DNA of 37,527 nucleotides from Deltaproteobacteria bacterium (GCA_021413675.1 JAIOQA010000205.1:1-37527), one strand, 5' to 3'. Shown: positions 8,532 to 17,521, numbered from the stretch's first letter. Program-made: numbers and translations. Notes: generated by a model from the sequence alone, not told the origin.

Positions 8532-10240
8532 GCACCGCGAGTTGCCCCACCTGCGGCAAGCCGATCGATCCGCTGCGCGCGCCGGTGGTGCGCGTGGTCG
8601 GTGGGCGCATCCTCGGGTTCTGCAGCACCGAGTGCTCGGACAAGCGGCCGGCAGCGCAGGCCGCGGCGGCGGCGACCGCGGCCGCGAACGTGGTCGTCAC
8701 CGAGGTGATGGCGGCGGCCGCGAAGGCGGCGCCCGTCGAGGTGAAGGTCGAGGCGTCGCGGCCCGAGGTCAAGCCGGAGGCCAACGCTGAGGCCAAGGTC
8801 GAGCCCAAGCCCGACGCCAGGGTCGAGGCGAAGCCCGAGCCCGCGAAGGGTCCGTCGAAGCCGAAGGGCAAGGACAAGGACCGCGCGAAGGCGGAGGCCG
8901 CTGCCGAGGCCGCGCGCCGCGCGAAGGCCGCTGCCGAGGCGGCGACGAGCGTCGCGGAGGCGGCGCTGTCCGCCGCGCGCAAGCCGGTGGACGCGAAGAT
9001 CGCCGACAGCGCGAAGATCGCCGACAGCGCGAAGGTCACCGACAGCGCGAAGGTCACGGGCAGCGCGAAGATCGCCGACAGCGCGAAGATTGCCGACAGC
9101 GCGAAGGTCGCCGACAGCGCGAAGGTCACGGACAGCGCGAAGGTCGCCGACAGCGCGAAGTCCACGGGCAGCGCCAGGGTGACCGACCCCGCGAAGTCCA
9201 CGGGCAGCGCCAAGGTCAAGCTCACCGACGTCCGGTCGCCGGACGAGTTCCCGTTCGCGCGACCGCGCCGCAGCCGCACCGGCCGGATCGTCGCGCTCGC
9301 CGCCGCGGTCATCGCCGCCGGCGCCGCGATCGTGATCCTCGCGCCGTACGTCTCGCCGACCACGGCCACGCCCGTCGACGCCAAGCCCGCAGCTCCACCG
9401 GCCCCGCCACCCGCGCCGCCGCCGCCCGCGAAGCCGCTCGGCACCGAGCTCTACGAGCTGGCGCGCACGATCCTCACCGACGAGATCGGCTCGCGCTCCG
9501 ATCGCGTGAAGCGCGTCGCCGCGATGGCGCTGGCGCGCACCGGCGATCCCGCCGCGATCGCCGCGCTCGCGCAGGCGCTCGATCTCGAGACCTCCGCGAT
9601 CGCCCGCATCGAGGTCGCGTACGCGCTCGCGCGCGCCGGCGACGCCCGCGGCAAGGCCGCGCTGGTCGCGGGCCTGGCCTCGCCCCGCCGCGACGTCCGC
9701 GCCGACGCCGCCCGCGCGCTCCTCGTCCTCGGCGATCGCGCCGGCGCGCCGTTCATGACCGATCTCATGAGCCTCGAGCAGAACCGCCTGGGCGCCGCCG
9801 AGATCCTCGCGCGGGTCGGCGACGCCAAGGCCATCGCGATCCTGCGCGCGACCCTCGCCGATCCCAAGACCTCGCGCGAGAACCACATGCGCGCCGCGGT
9901 CGCGCTGGGCCTCGCCGGCCAGGCCGACATCGCCGCGGAGCTCCGCACCCAGCTCGCCGACTCGAGCTGGAGCATCGGCGCGGCCCAGGCGCTCGCGACC
10001 CTCGGCGATCCCGCCGCGGGGCCGGTCTTGACCTCGCAGCTCGAGATCCCGTCCTTGCGGGTCGCCGCCGCGGTCGGGCTGCGCCGGCTCGCGCGCAAGC
10101 TCACGACCCCGACCGATCCGGCGCCGTGGATCGAGCGCGTGCGGCGCGGCCTCGACGCCGACAAGGACACCGATCAGGTCTCGGCCGCCGAGGCGGCGCT
10201 GATCCTGTTCGGCGACGCCAGCCTGGCGGAGCACGACTGA
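8528..10240 (+). CDS. Zinc-finger, hexapeptide-repeat, transmembrane, HEAT-repeat protein
   Basis: A 570-residue mosaic protein. Residues 1-40 form a zinc finger with CPTC and FCSTEC (TRASH/YHS-like). About 40-150 are Ala/Lys/Glu/Pro-rich. Residues 155-231 are thirteen hexapeptide repeats of the type IADSAK/VTDSAK. A membrane helix follows at about 255-275, then a Pro-rich linker, then about six HEAT or PBS-lyase-like repeats (about 320-550, for example VAAMALARTGDPAAIAAL). The expected topology puts the finger and hexapeptides in the cytoplasm and the HEAT repeats outside, where the coupled kinase-fold protein should also lie. The HEAT part is probably a protein-binding surface. The combination of parts was not recognised as a known family. 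Confidence 0.8.
   Translation: MSTASCPTCGKPIDPLRAPVVRVVGGRILGFCSTECSDKRPAAQAAAAATAAANVVVTEVMAAAAKAAPVEVKVEASRPEVKPEANAEAKVEPKPDARVEAKPEPAKGPSKPKGKDKDRAKAEAAAEAARRAKAAAEAATSVAEAALSAARKPVDAKIADSAKIADSAKVTDSAKVTGSAKIADSAKIADSAKVADSAKVTDSAKVADSAKSTGSARVTDPAKSTGSAKVKLTDVRSPDEFPFARPRRSRTGRIVALAAAVIAAGAAIVILAPYVSPTTATPVDAKPAAPPAPPPAPPPPAKPLGTELYELARTILTDEIGSRSDRVKRVAAMALARTGDPAAIAALAQALDLETSAIARIEVAYALARAGDARGKAALVAGLASPRRDVRADAARALLVLGDRAGAPFMTDLMSLEQNRLGAAEILARVGDAKAIAILRATLADPKTSRENHMRAAVALGLAGQADIAAELRTQLADSSWSIGAAQALATLGDPAAGPVLTSQLEIPSLRVAAAVGLRRLARKLTTPTDPAPWIERVRRGLDADKDTDQVSAAEAALILFGDASLAEHD
8990..9220 (+). repeat. 18-bp tandem repeat encoding hexapeptides
   Basis: About 13 in-frame copies of an 18-base unit close to ATCGCCGACAGCGCGAAG, encoding [I/V]-[A/T]-D-S-A-K with variants (G for D, S for I/V, P for S near the end). 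Near-identical codons show recent unit duplication. The amino-acid pattern fits the left-handed beta-helix hexapeptide consensus [LIV]-[GAED]-x-x-[STAV]-x. Confidence 0.85.
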
Positions 10241-10268
10241 TGCGTCCGCGCGCGGGGGCGGTGCACTA

Positions 10269-11492
10269 GTGGCGCGCGACCTGCGCCTCTTCTACGCGTT
10301 CCGGCTGCTCGCCACCTCGTACCTGTGGCAGCCGTGCTTCCTCGCGTTCATGGTCTCGCGCGGCCTGTCGTTCAGCCAGGCGGTCGCGCTGGGCGGCGTC
10401 TACAGCGCGATCCTGATCATCGCCGAGGTCCCGACCGGCGCGTTCGCCGATCGCATCGGCCGCCGCGCCTCGATGATGGTCGGCGCGGCCGCGATGGTCG
10501 CGTCGTCGGCGGTCTCGTACTACGCCCACTCGATCGCGGCGTTCGGCGCGGCCGAGTGCCTGGCCGCGATCTCGATGTCGCTGTGCTCCGGCGCCGACTC
10601 GGCCTACCTCTACGATCTGCTCTCGGATCGCGGCGTCGCCCACGAGTACGACCGGCGCGAGGCCACCGCGAGCGCCGCGCACCTGATCGGCGCGGCCGCG
10701 GCCTGCGCCGCCGGCGGCATGCTGGCCGAGATCGATCTCGCGCTGCCGTACCTCGCGACGGGCGCGGTCGCCGCCGGCGCGCTGCTCATCGCCGCCTTCA
10801 TGCACGACGACGGCCCGCGCGTGCCGCGGGTCGCGCAGGTGCCGCTCGGCACCGAGCTCGGCGCCTGGTTCCACCACATGCGCGAGGCGGTCCGCGACGT
10901 GCTGCGCTCGGGCCGCCTGGCCTGGCTGGTCGGCTACTCGGCCGTGGTGTTCGTGCTGCTGCGCGCGACCACCTACCTCTACCAGCCCTACCTCGACGCC
11001 CAGAGCTTCTCGCTGCGCGAGGTCGGGTTCGTGTTCGCCGGGGTCAACGTGGTCGGCGCGTTCGTCGCGCACCAGAGCCACGCGGTCCGGCGCCGGGTCG
11101 GCGACGAGCGGCTCCTCTGGGGGCTGCTGGCCTCCCTGGCCATCAGCTTCGTCGCGCTGGCCGCCGCGCGCGGGCCGTGGGCGATCGCGGTCATCGGGGT
11201 GCAGGCTGCCGCCACCGGGCTGTACTCGCCGCTGGTGAAGCCGCTGCTCAACCGCGAGATCCGCGACTCCGGCCGCCGCGCCACGGTGCTCTCGGTCGAG
11301 AGCATCGCGCGCCGGGCCGCGATGGCCCTGTTCCTGCCGCTGGCGGGCCTGGCCGGGGCCGCGGGCGCGCTCACGCTGTGCGGCGTCGTCGGGCTGGGCG
11401 GCCTGATCGTGCTGGCCATCGCCAGCCGCGGTCCGACCCCGCGTCAGGACCGCGGCGTGCCGACCCGGGTCGGGGCGGAGGCGGTGGATTGA
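10269..11492 (+). CDS. MFS transporter
   Basis: A 407-residue polytopic membrane protein, GTG start at 10269, with about 12 hydrophobic segments. The loop after the second helix holds the MFS signature-like GAFADRIGRRASMM (canonical motif A is G-x-x-x-D-R-x-G-R-R). Acidic residues such as AECLAA and SGADSAYLYDLL in helix 4-5 resemble the DHA1-type subgroup often seen near RimO-type and other housekeeping genes. The substrate cannot be inferred. It follows the HEAT gene by 28 bases and ends just before rimO; the TTGACA of the candidate rimO promoter overlaps its stop codon. Confidence 0.85.
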   Translation: MARDLRLFYAFRLLATSYLWQPCFLAFMVSRGLSFSQAVALGGVYSAILIIAEVPTGAFADRIGRRASMMVGAAAMVASSAVSYYAHSIAAFGAAECLAAISMSLCSGADSAYLYDLLSDRGVAHEYDRREATASAAHLIGAAAACAAGGMLAEIDLALPYLATGAVAAGALLIAAFMHDDGPRVPRVAQVPLGTELGAWFHHMREAVRDVLRSGRLAWLVGYSAVVFVLLRATTYLYQPYLDAQSFSLREVGFVFAGVNVVGAFVAHQSHAVRRRVGDERLLWGLLASLAISFVALAAARGPWAIAVIGVQAAATGLYSPLVKPLLNREIRDSGRRATVLSVESIARRAAMALFLPLAGLAGAAGALTLCGVVGLGGLIVLAIASRGPTPRQDRGVPTRVGAEAVD

Positions 11493-11517
11493 CAACCCGG
11501 GCGCAGCCGACCAGACT
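11489..11517 (+). promoter_or_regulatory. Candidate promoter of rimO
   Basis: A consensus TTGACA (11489-11494), 17-base spacer, then CAGACT (11512-11517), ending 8 bases before the rimO ATG. The bases after the -10 (GCGCCGCC) resemble those after the rpsP -10 (GCGCCGCT). A transcript from here would be leaderless or nearly so. Confidence 0.5.
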
Positions 11518-11525
11518 GCGCCGCC

Positions 11526-12962
11526 ATGCCAACCACGCCGCCAACGACCGGTCCGGCGCCCGGACAGAAGGTCTACTTCGTGTCCCTGGGCTGCCCCAAG
11601 AACCAGGTCGACACCGAGCTGATGCTCGGCCAGGTGCGCGCGGCCGGCCACGTGCTGGTCGACGACCCCGAGGGCGCCGACGTGATCGTCGTCAACACCT
11701 GCGCGTTCATCGACGCGGCCAAGGAAGAGAGCGTCGACACGATCCTCGAGATGGCCGAGCACAAGAAGACCGGCACCGCCAAGCTGGTGGTCACCGGGTG
11801 CCTGGCCCAGCGCAGCGCGACCGAGCTCGCGACCGAGATCCCCGAGATCGATCACATCCTGGGCTCGTCGGACTTCATGAGCATCCGCGCCGCGCTCGAC
11901 GCGCCGGCCCGCGTGAAGGTCAAGGGCAAGCGCAAGGCGCTGCCGATGGTCCACGTCACCGAGACCCCGGCCTACATCTATGACCACGACGCGCCGCGCG
12001 TGCGCGTCGGCCGCCGCCACTCGGCGTACGTGAAGATCGCCGAGGGCTGCGATCGGCCGTGCTCGTTCTGCATCATCCCGGCCCTGCGCGGGCCGCAGCG
12101 CAGCCGCGGCATCGCCGACATCGCCGCCGAGGCCCGCGCGCTCGCCGCCGAGGGCGTGCGCGAGATCAACCTGATCGCCCAGGACCTCACGCGCTATGGC
12201 TGGGACGCGGGCAGCACGCCCGAGTCGCGCGCGACGCTGGCTCAGCTGCTGCGCGAGCTCGGCAAGGTCGAGGAGCTGCGCTGGATCCGCCTGCACTACA
12301 CCTTCCCGAGCGCGTTCGACGACGAGCTGATCGACGTCATCGCGAGCGAGCCGCGCATCGCCAAGTACGTGGACGTCCCGCTGCAGCACGCGTCCGACGC
12401 GATGCTCAAGCGCATGCGGCGCGGCCACTCGGCCCGGGTCTCGCGCGAGCTGGTCGAGCGCCTGCGCGCGAAGATGCCCGACGTCGTCATCCGCACGACC
12501 TTCATCGTCGGCCACCCCGGCGAGACCGACGCCGAGTTCCGCGAGCTGGCCGACTTCGTGCGCGAGATGAAGCTCGATCGCGCCGGCGCGTTCACCTACT
12601 CGATCGAGTCGAACACGGTCTCCGCGGTGCTGCCCGGCCGCGTGCCCGCCGAGGTCGCCGCCGCGCGCCGCGACGAGCTCATGGAGATCCAGCGCCAGGT
12701 CAGCCGCGCCAAGCACGAGGCGATGGTCGGGCGCGAGATCGAGGTCCTGGTCGACGGCGTGTCCGACGAGAGCGACCTCGTGCTCGAGGGCCGCTGGTAC
12801 GGCCAGGCGCCCGAGATCGACGGCAAGGTCTACCTCGCCCTCGGCGAGGACGATCCGCCCGCGCCCGGGACGTTCGTGCGCGCCAAGGTCACCCAGGCCT
12901 CGGACTACGATCTCGCCGCATCGCTCGATCTGAACGCGCCGATCGCCGATCAGGACGACTGA
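11526..12962 (+). CDS. rimO: Ribosomal protein uS12 methylthiotransferase RimO
   Basis: A radical-SAM enzyme that adds a methylthio group to the conserved Asp of ribosomal protein S12. All three domains are visible in 478 residues: the N-terminal MTTase domain with SLGCPKNQVD, VVNTCAF and TGCLAQ cysteines for one iron-sulfur cluster; the radical-SAM core with CDRPCSFCIIPALRGPQRSR (CxxxCxxC cluster); and a C-terminal TRAM domain (about 405-470). GCPKNQVD and the PALRGPQRSR context favour RimO over the tRNA enzyme MiaB. It converges with the AmpG-like gene and the two coding ends overlap by 13 bases. Confidence 0.96.
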   Translation: MPTTPPTTGPAPGQKVYFVSLGCPKNQVDTELMLGQVRAAGHVLVDDPEGADVIVVNTCAFIDAAKEESVDTILEMAEHKKTGTAKLVVTGCLAQRSATELATEIPEIDHILGSSDFMSIRAALDAPARVKVKGKRKALPMVHVTETPAYIYDHDAPRVRVGRRHSAYVKIAEGCDRPCSFCIIPALRGPQRSRGIADIAAEARALAAEGVREINLIAQDLTRYGWDAGSTPESRATLAQLLRELGKVEELRWIRLHYTFPSAFDDELIDVIASEPRIAKYVDVPLQHASDAMLKRMRRGHSARVSRELVERLRAKMPDVVIRTTFIVGHPGETDAEFRELADFVREMKLDRAGAFTYSIESNTVSAVLPGRVPAEVAAARRDELMEIQRQVSRAKHEAMVGREIEVLVDGVSDESDLVLEGRWYGQAPEIDGKVYLALGEDDPPAPGTFVRAKVTQASDYDLAASLDLNAPIADQDD

Positions 12963-14203
12963 TCAGCGGGCGCGGGCGCCACCGGCGTGCGACGGCGCAG
13001 CAGGCCGGCCAGGACCAGGCCCGGGATCGCCAGCAGCGTGGTCACGACGAAGAAGCCGCTCCAGCCCACCGCGGTCTGGACCTGGCTCGACAGCGGGCCG
13101 AACACCCGCTGCCCGACCGAGCTGAGGCTGGTCAGCAGCGCGAACTGCGTCGCGCTCACCGCGGGTGAGCAGAGCGACATCAGGTACGCGACGAACGCGC
13201 CGGTGCCCATCGCGTTGGCGACGTTGTCGACCAGCACCGCGACCCCGAAGACCGTGTACGAGTGGTCGGCGGCCAGCCAGAGGTACAGCAGGTTGGTCGT
13301 GGCCTGCAGCACGCCGAACACGATCAGCATGCGGCCCACGCCGTGGCGGGCGACCAGCGCGCCGCCGACCGCCGCGCCGACCAGCGTGCCCGCGAACCCG
13401 ACCGCCTTGTTGAGCGTGCCGATCGCGGTCATCGAGAAGCCCACGCCGCGCTGGAAGAACGTCTGCAGCAGCGGCTGCGCGAACTGATCGCCGAACTTGT
13501 ACAGCGACGCGAACGCCAGCGCGGTGACCGCGCCGCGCCAGCCCAGGCGCGTGAACAGCTCGTGGAACGGCAGCACCAGCGCCGCGCCGAGCGTGCGCGG
13601 CGGATGGCGCACGACGGGCTCCTCGGCGGCGAGCGTCGCGATCACGCCGATGACCATCGTCGCCGCCATGATCGCGTAGACCGCGCGCCACGGCAGCTGA
13701 TCGGCGAGCACCAGCGCGAGCGAGCCCGCGACCAGCATCGCGACGCGGTAGCCCATGACGTAGACGCCGGCGCCGGCGGCGCGCTCCTCGGGCGCGAGCA
13801 GATCGGCGTTGTAGGCGTCGAGCACCACGTCCTGTGAGGCCGAGAGGATCGCGACCGCGATCGCGAGCCCGACGAACGCATCGGTGCGCGGATCGAGCGC
13901 GCCCATCGCCGCGATCGCGACGAGCAGGCCCAGCTGCAGCGTGATCATCCAGCCGCGGCGGCGGCCGAGCCATGGCAGCGCGTAGCGATCGAGCAGCGGC
14001 GCCCACGCGAACTTGAACGTGTAGGCCAGGCCGACCGACGCGAACGCCGCGATCTCGCCGGTCGTGGCGTTCGCCGAGGTCAGCCACGCCTGCAGCGTGG
14101 CGGCGGTGAGCAGGAGCGGCAGCCCCGACGAGAAGCCGAGCCCGAAGAGCACGGCCATGCGCCGCGACCGAAACACGTCGATGACCCGGCCCCCCGAGGA
14201 CAC
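12950..14203 (-). CDS. AmpG-like MFS permease
   Basis: A 417-residue, 12-helix membrane protein resembling AmpG, which imports anhydro-muropeptides during cell-wall recycling. Supporting features are GFSSGLPLLLTAATLQAWL at the N-terminus, FKFAWAPLLDRY and GRRRGWM in the loop region, and ASQDVVLDAYNADLL, all close to typical AmpG motifs. The start is GTG 14203, 6 bases from a good TATACT box. It is the last gene of the long minus-strand run, following the methyltransferase gene by 12 bases. An RlpA-like protein (peptidoglycan-related) lies upstream in the same run, which fits a cell-wall theme. Substrate is inferred from the family. Confidence 0.85.
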   Translation of the reverse strand: MSSGGRVIDVFRSRRMAVLFGLGFSSGLPLLLTAATLQAWLTSANATTGEIAAFASVGLAYTFKFAWAPLLDRYALPWLGRRRGWMITLQLGLLVAIAAMGALDPRTDAFVGLAIAVAILSASQDVVLDAYNADLLAPEERAAGAGVYVMGYRVAMLVAGSLALVLADQLPWRAVYAIMAATMVIGVIATLAAEEPVVRHPPRTLGAALVLPFHELFTRLGWRGAVTALAFASLYKFGDQFAQPLLQTFFQRGVGFSMTAIGTLNKAVGFAGTLVGAAVGGALVARHGVGRMLIVFGVLQATTNLLYLWLAADHSYTVFGVAVLVDNVANAMGTGAFVAYLMSLCSPAVSATQFALLTSLSSVGQRVFGPLSSQVQTAVGWSGFFVVTTLLAIPGLVLAGLLRRRTPVAPAPADQSS

Positions 14204-14209
14204 GCGCCG

Positions 14210-14215
14210 AGTATA
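14210..14215 (-). promoter_or_regulatory. Candidate extended -10 of the AmpG-like gene
   Basis: Minus strand reads TGATATACT, an extended -10 (TGn plus TATACT), where TGA is the methyltransferase stop codon. It ends 6 bases before the GTG start. A weak CTGGAA sits 16 bases upstream. This would give the permease its own leaderless transcript within the operon. Confidence 0.45.
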
Positions 14216-15865
14216 TCAGGCCGCCGGTAGCTTCCAGCGATCGCGCTGCGCGACCGAGGCGCACAGCGCCTCCCAGATCGCGGGCAGCCGCGGGGCGAGG
14301 CCGGGCGCGATCGCGCCGAGCGCGGCGTCGAGCGCGGCGCGGTCCGCCAGCGCGCGCTCGCGCAGCACGTGCTCGACCGGGCGCGCGATCATCGCGTGCA
14401 GCGCGGCGGTGATCGCCATCCGCTGCGCCTCGTCCGCGCGCCGGACATCGAGCACCGGCAGGCGCGCGGCGTCGGCGACCGTCCACTCGAGCGCGCCGTG
14501 GCCCATCGACGCGCGGCCCAGCGCCTCGAGGGCGAGCGCCGTGACGACGCCGTTGAGCGCGCCGGTCAGCGCGTCGAGGTCCACGCCCGGCCGCGGCTCG
14601 ATGGCGTAGACCCGCTGATCGCCGAGCACCGGCCGCGGCGCGAGGCGCTGCACGAACCGCGGGCCGTAGGCCTTGGCCAGGAACAGCCGCGCGGGACGCG
14701 TGGGCAAGGACCACCACGGCTGGCGCGCGCGCAGGCTCGGCCGCTCGGCCGCGGCGGCGTGCGTCGCGAGGTAGGCCGCCACCCGCGGCAGCGCGGCGAG
14801 GTCGGCGTCGGGCGCCAAGGTCAGCGCGACGATCGGCGTGGAGAGGGGATCGATCGCGATCTGCGCCTCGCTGCCGTTGTACGGCGACCGGACGACCGGC
14901 GACAGCGCGATGGCCTCGAGGTCGAGCTCGCGGGCCCGCGCGCGCGAGAGATAGAAGACGTCGTTGGCGCCGGTGGTCACGCCGCGGCGGATCGCGGCGA
15001 GCTCGCCGAGCGGCACCAGCGCCGGGCCGGCCGCCGCCGCGAGCTCGAACCACGCGCTCGGCGCCCGCAGCGCCGGCCCCCACGCCTGCGGATCCGCGCC
15101 GGTCGTGCGGACCTCCGCGATCGCCTCGAGCGGCGCGCCGGCGCGCAGCCGCGCGGCGCCGGCCTCGGTGCTCGTGGTCAGGCGCGCGACCGCGACCTGA
15201 TCGGCGACCGCACCGCGCTCGATCACCGCGACCATCGCGTTGACCGCGGCGTCGGCGAACCAGCGCTCGGCGGGCGCGGCGATCAGCGCGCGCACCGCGC
15301 CGAGCGAGGCCACCGCGCGCCACACCGGCGCGGCCGCGTCGGCATCGAGCAGCGCGCTCGACAGCACCAGCACGACCGGCCCGCCGATCCGCACCAGCCC
15401 GAGCGCCTGGATCACGCAGGCCGCGGCGAGGTCGTAGCGCGCCGCCTCGATCGCCGCGTCGACATCGCCGCCGTGGCGCCGCGCGGTCGCCGCGACCGCG
15501 GCCTCGATCCGCAGGCGCTGATCGAGCGGCAGGCGATCGGCCTTGACCCACGGCGGGTTGCCGACGATCGCGTCGATCGGCCCGAGCCGCGCCGCGCTGT
15601 CGGGCGCGAATAGATCGCCGTCGAGGATCTCGCCCGCGATCCGCGCGCGCGCGGCCGCCGCGGCGACCGGATCGACGTCGAGCCCGACCACCGCGCGCGC
15701 GCCCGCGGCGAGCGCGCCGGCGAGGAACGCGCCGTCGCCGCAGGTCGGATCGCAGATCCGGGCACCCGCCACGCGCGCCAGCGCCAGCGCCAGCTCGACC
15801 ACCGCCGGCGGCGTGAACCACTGGCCCAGCGCGCGCCGGGCTACTCCAGGCGCCGGATCCGCCAC
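14216..15865 (-). CDS. N6-adenine DNA methyltransferase (Eco57I/TaqI-like)
   Basis: A 549-residue protein with the gamma-class amino-methyltransferase layout: motif X-like GQWFTPP (about 14-20), SAM-binding DPTCGDGAF (39-47), LDVDP, and catalytic NPPW (103-106). A long C-terminal part with FYLSRARARELDL and SPYNGSEAQI resembles the TaqI/Eco57I target-recognition region. No nuclease motif is seen, so it is probably a solitary methyltransferase or the M subunit of a system whose nuclease is not here. GTG 15865 was chosen as start; it overlaps the end of the upstream permease by 25 bases (GTG 15883 is an alternative). Sitting inside an ABC-transporter operon is unusual for such an enzyme. Confidence 0.82.
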   Translation of the reverse strand: MADPAPGVARRALGQWFTPPAVVELALALARVAGARICDPTCGDGAFLAGALAAGARAVVGLDVDPVAAAAARARIAGEILDGDLFAPDSAARLGPIDAIVGNPPWVKADRLPLDQRLRIEAAVAATARRHGGDVDAAIEAARYDLAAACVIQALGLVRIGGPVVLVLSSALLDADAAAPVWRAVASLGAVRALIAAPAERWFADAAVNAMVAVIERGAVADQVAVARLTTSTEAGAARLRAGAPLEAIAEVRTTGADPQAWGPALRAPSAWFELAAAAGPALVPLGELAAIRRGVTTGANDVFYLSRARARELDLEAIALSPVVRSPYNGSEAQIAIDPLSTPIVALTLAPDADLAALPRVAAYLATHAAAAERPSLRARQPWWSLPTRPARLFLAKAYGPRFVQRLAPRPVLGDQRVYAIEPRPGVDLDALTGALNGVVTALALEALGRASMGHGALEWTVADAARLPVLDVRRADEAQRMAITAALHAMIARPVEHVLRERALADRAALDAALGAIAPGLAPRLPAIWEALCASVAQRDRWKLPAA

Positions 15866-16551
15866 ACCGCCAACGCGAGCCACGCCGCCATGATCGCGCC
15901 GAGGCCCACCAGCGCGCTCGTCACGCTCTCGCCCATGCCGCGGGTGGCCAGCTCGTGCTCGTGGAAGACGATCGAGATCACCTGCAGGCGCGCGGGGACG
16001 ATCGCCAGCGGCAGATCGATGAAGAACAGGTACGCGATCGTGAGCGCCAGCGCCTGGCGCGGCACCAGCGTCGCGAACGCGGTCGCGACCGCGGCGCGCG
16101 CGGCGAGGCCCATCGCGATCGCCAGCGCCATGCGGCCGGGCGTATCGGACTCGTTCGCGCCCAGGCTCATCGCCAGCCAGGCCCCGCCCGCGCCCAGCGC
16201 GATCGTCAGCGGGACCAGCGCCGCGAGCTTGCCGGTGAGCAGCGCCCACCGCGGCATCGGCCGCGACCACAGGTAGGTCATCGTCCGCTCCTCGAGCTCC
16301 TCGCCGATCGCGCCCGCGACCATCAGGCCGACCAGCACCGCGGCGGTGGCCTCGGCGGCCTCGAAGATGCTGCGGGTGTGGTGCCGCGCGATCGCGTTGA
16401 AGATCACCGAGAGCACCAGCGGCAGCGCCGCGACGATCGCCGCGCCCCACAGCGTGCGCTGGCGCAGCGTGCGGGTGAGCGTCACGCGCGCGATCTCGAA
16501 GGTCGCGGTCGCCCCGGAGAGCACCGAGCCGCGGTGGCTGCGCGCCGTCAT
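15841..16551 (-). CDS. ABC-2 family permease (second pair)
   Basis: A 236-residue membrane protein with about six hydrophobic segments. The cytoplasmic-loop motif YLWSRPMPRWALLTGKL matches the SRP-x-x-R...GK pattern of ABC-2/NosY-type permeases, and EELEERTMTYL precedes it as usual. It starts 25 bases after the stop of its ATPase partner and its end overlaps the methyltransferase gene. It should form a complex with the ATPase at 16577-17521. Substrate unknown. Confidence 0.88.
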   Translation of the reverse strand: MTARSHRGSVLSGATATFEIARVTLTRTLRQRTLWGAAIVAALPLVLSVIFNAIARHHTRSIFEAAEATAAVLVGLMVAGAIGEELEERTMTYLWSRPMPRWALLTGKLAALVPLTIALGAGGAWLAMSLGANESDTPGRMALAIAMGLAARAAVATAFATLVPRQALALTIAYLFFIDLPLAIVPARLQVISIVFHEHELATRGMGESVTSALVGLGAIMAAWLALAVWRIRRLE

Positions 16552-16576
16552 GCGGTTCCTGGCTCGTCGGGTCGGG

Positions 16577-17521
16577 TCACGAGCGCGCCCCGGTCAGGTA
16601 GTCGAACACCGCGCCCAGGTTGTTGTCGGGCGAGCTCATCGCGCGCACGACCAGCTCGCGCTCGAGCACGCACGCCGCGATCTCGTCGTAGCAGCGATCC
16701 GGATCGCGGGTCTCGACGACGATCGCGCCGCGCTCGAAGTGGACCCGCGCGACGTGCTCCGACGCCGCCAGCACCGCGCCCAGCTCGCGCGCGCGATCGC
16801 ACTCGACGCGCACGCGGTGCGGGTGCTTGTCGATGAGCTTGCGGATCTCGAAGACGTTGCCCTCGGCCAGCACCTGGCCGCGGTAGATGACGAGGATCTC
16901 GGTGGTGAGCGCCTCGATCTCGTAGAGCACGTGCGACGACACGACGATGGTCTTGCCGGCCGCGGCGAGCGCGCGGATGCGCTCGATGATGTCGATGCGC
17001 GCGAGCGGATCGACGCCGGTCAGCGGTTCGTCGAGCAGGATGAAGTCGGGATCGTGGGCGATCGCGGTGGCCAGCTTGGTGCGCTGGCGCATGCCCTTCG
17101 AGTAACCCTTCACCGCGCGATCCTGGTGCGCGGTCATGCCGACCGCGGCGATCGCCTCCTGCGCGGCGGCGCGCGCATCCGCGACGCCCGCGAGCCGCGC
17201 CATCGAGGTCACCAGCTCGCGCCCGGTCAGCTCGTCCCAGGTCGCGTCGTGCTCGGGCGCGTAGCCGATGCGGCTGCGGACCTCGGGCGAGTCGAAGGGC
17301 AGGGCGCCGAACACCTCGACGGTGCCGCGCGACGGGCGCAGGAGCCCGGCCATCATCTTGATGAGCGTCGACTTGCCGGCGCCGTTGGGCCCGAGCAAGC
17401 CGAGCACGCCGCCGCTGAAGGACCACGTGACGTCCGAGACCCCGAGCACGTGGCCGTACCACTTGGAGCATCGATCGGCGCGGACGATCGGCGTCGCGCC
17501 CGCGGCGGCGTCGACGCTCAT
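16577..17521 (-). CDS. ABC transporter ATPase (second pair)
   Basis: A 314-residue ATP-binding subunit. Walker A is GPNGAGKST, the signature is YSKGMRQRTKLA (a variant of LSGGQ common in ABC-2 exporters), Walker B ILLDEPLTG, and the switch His lies in VSSHVLYEIE. A C-terminal extension of about 90 residues follows the nucleotide-binding domain. The ATG at 17521 overlaps the stop of the upstream permease (ATGA), so the subunits are coupled in translation. The motif set is intact, so ATP hydrolysis is expected; direction is probably export. Confidence 0.93.
   Translation of the reverse strand: MSVDAAAGATPIVRADRCSKWYGHVLGVSDVTWSFSGGVLGLLGPNGAGKSTLIKMMAGLLRPSRGTVEVFGALPFDSPEVRSRIGYAPEHDATWDELTGRELVTSMARLAGVADARAAAQEAIAAVGMTAHQDRAVKGYSKGMRQRTKLATAIAHDPDFILLDEPLTGVDPLARIDIIERIRALAAAGKTIVVSSHVLYEIEALTTEILVIYRGQVLAEGNVFEIRKLIDKHPHRVRVECDRARELGAVLAASEHVARVHFERGAIVVETRDPDRCYDEIAACVLERELVVRAMSSPDNNLGAVFDYLTGARS

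Noticed and set aside
8990..9220. CRISPR-like repeat array
   Set aside because: The units are contiguous 18-base in-frame repeats without unique spacers.
10266..12716. 816-codon minus-strand open frame over the MFS and rimO genes
   Set aside because: The plus strand encodes clear MFS and RimO motifs; the antisense text has no domain-like pattern.
15866..16450. N-terminal extension of the methyltransferase to 744 residues
   Set aside because: This part is the out-of-frame shadow of the ABC-2 permease; the methyltransferase motif X is at the expected place after GTG 15865.
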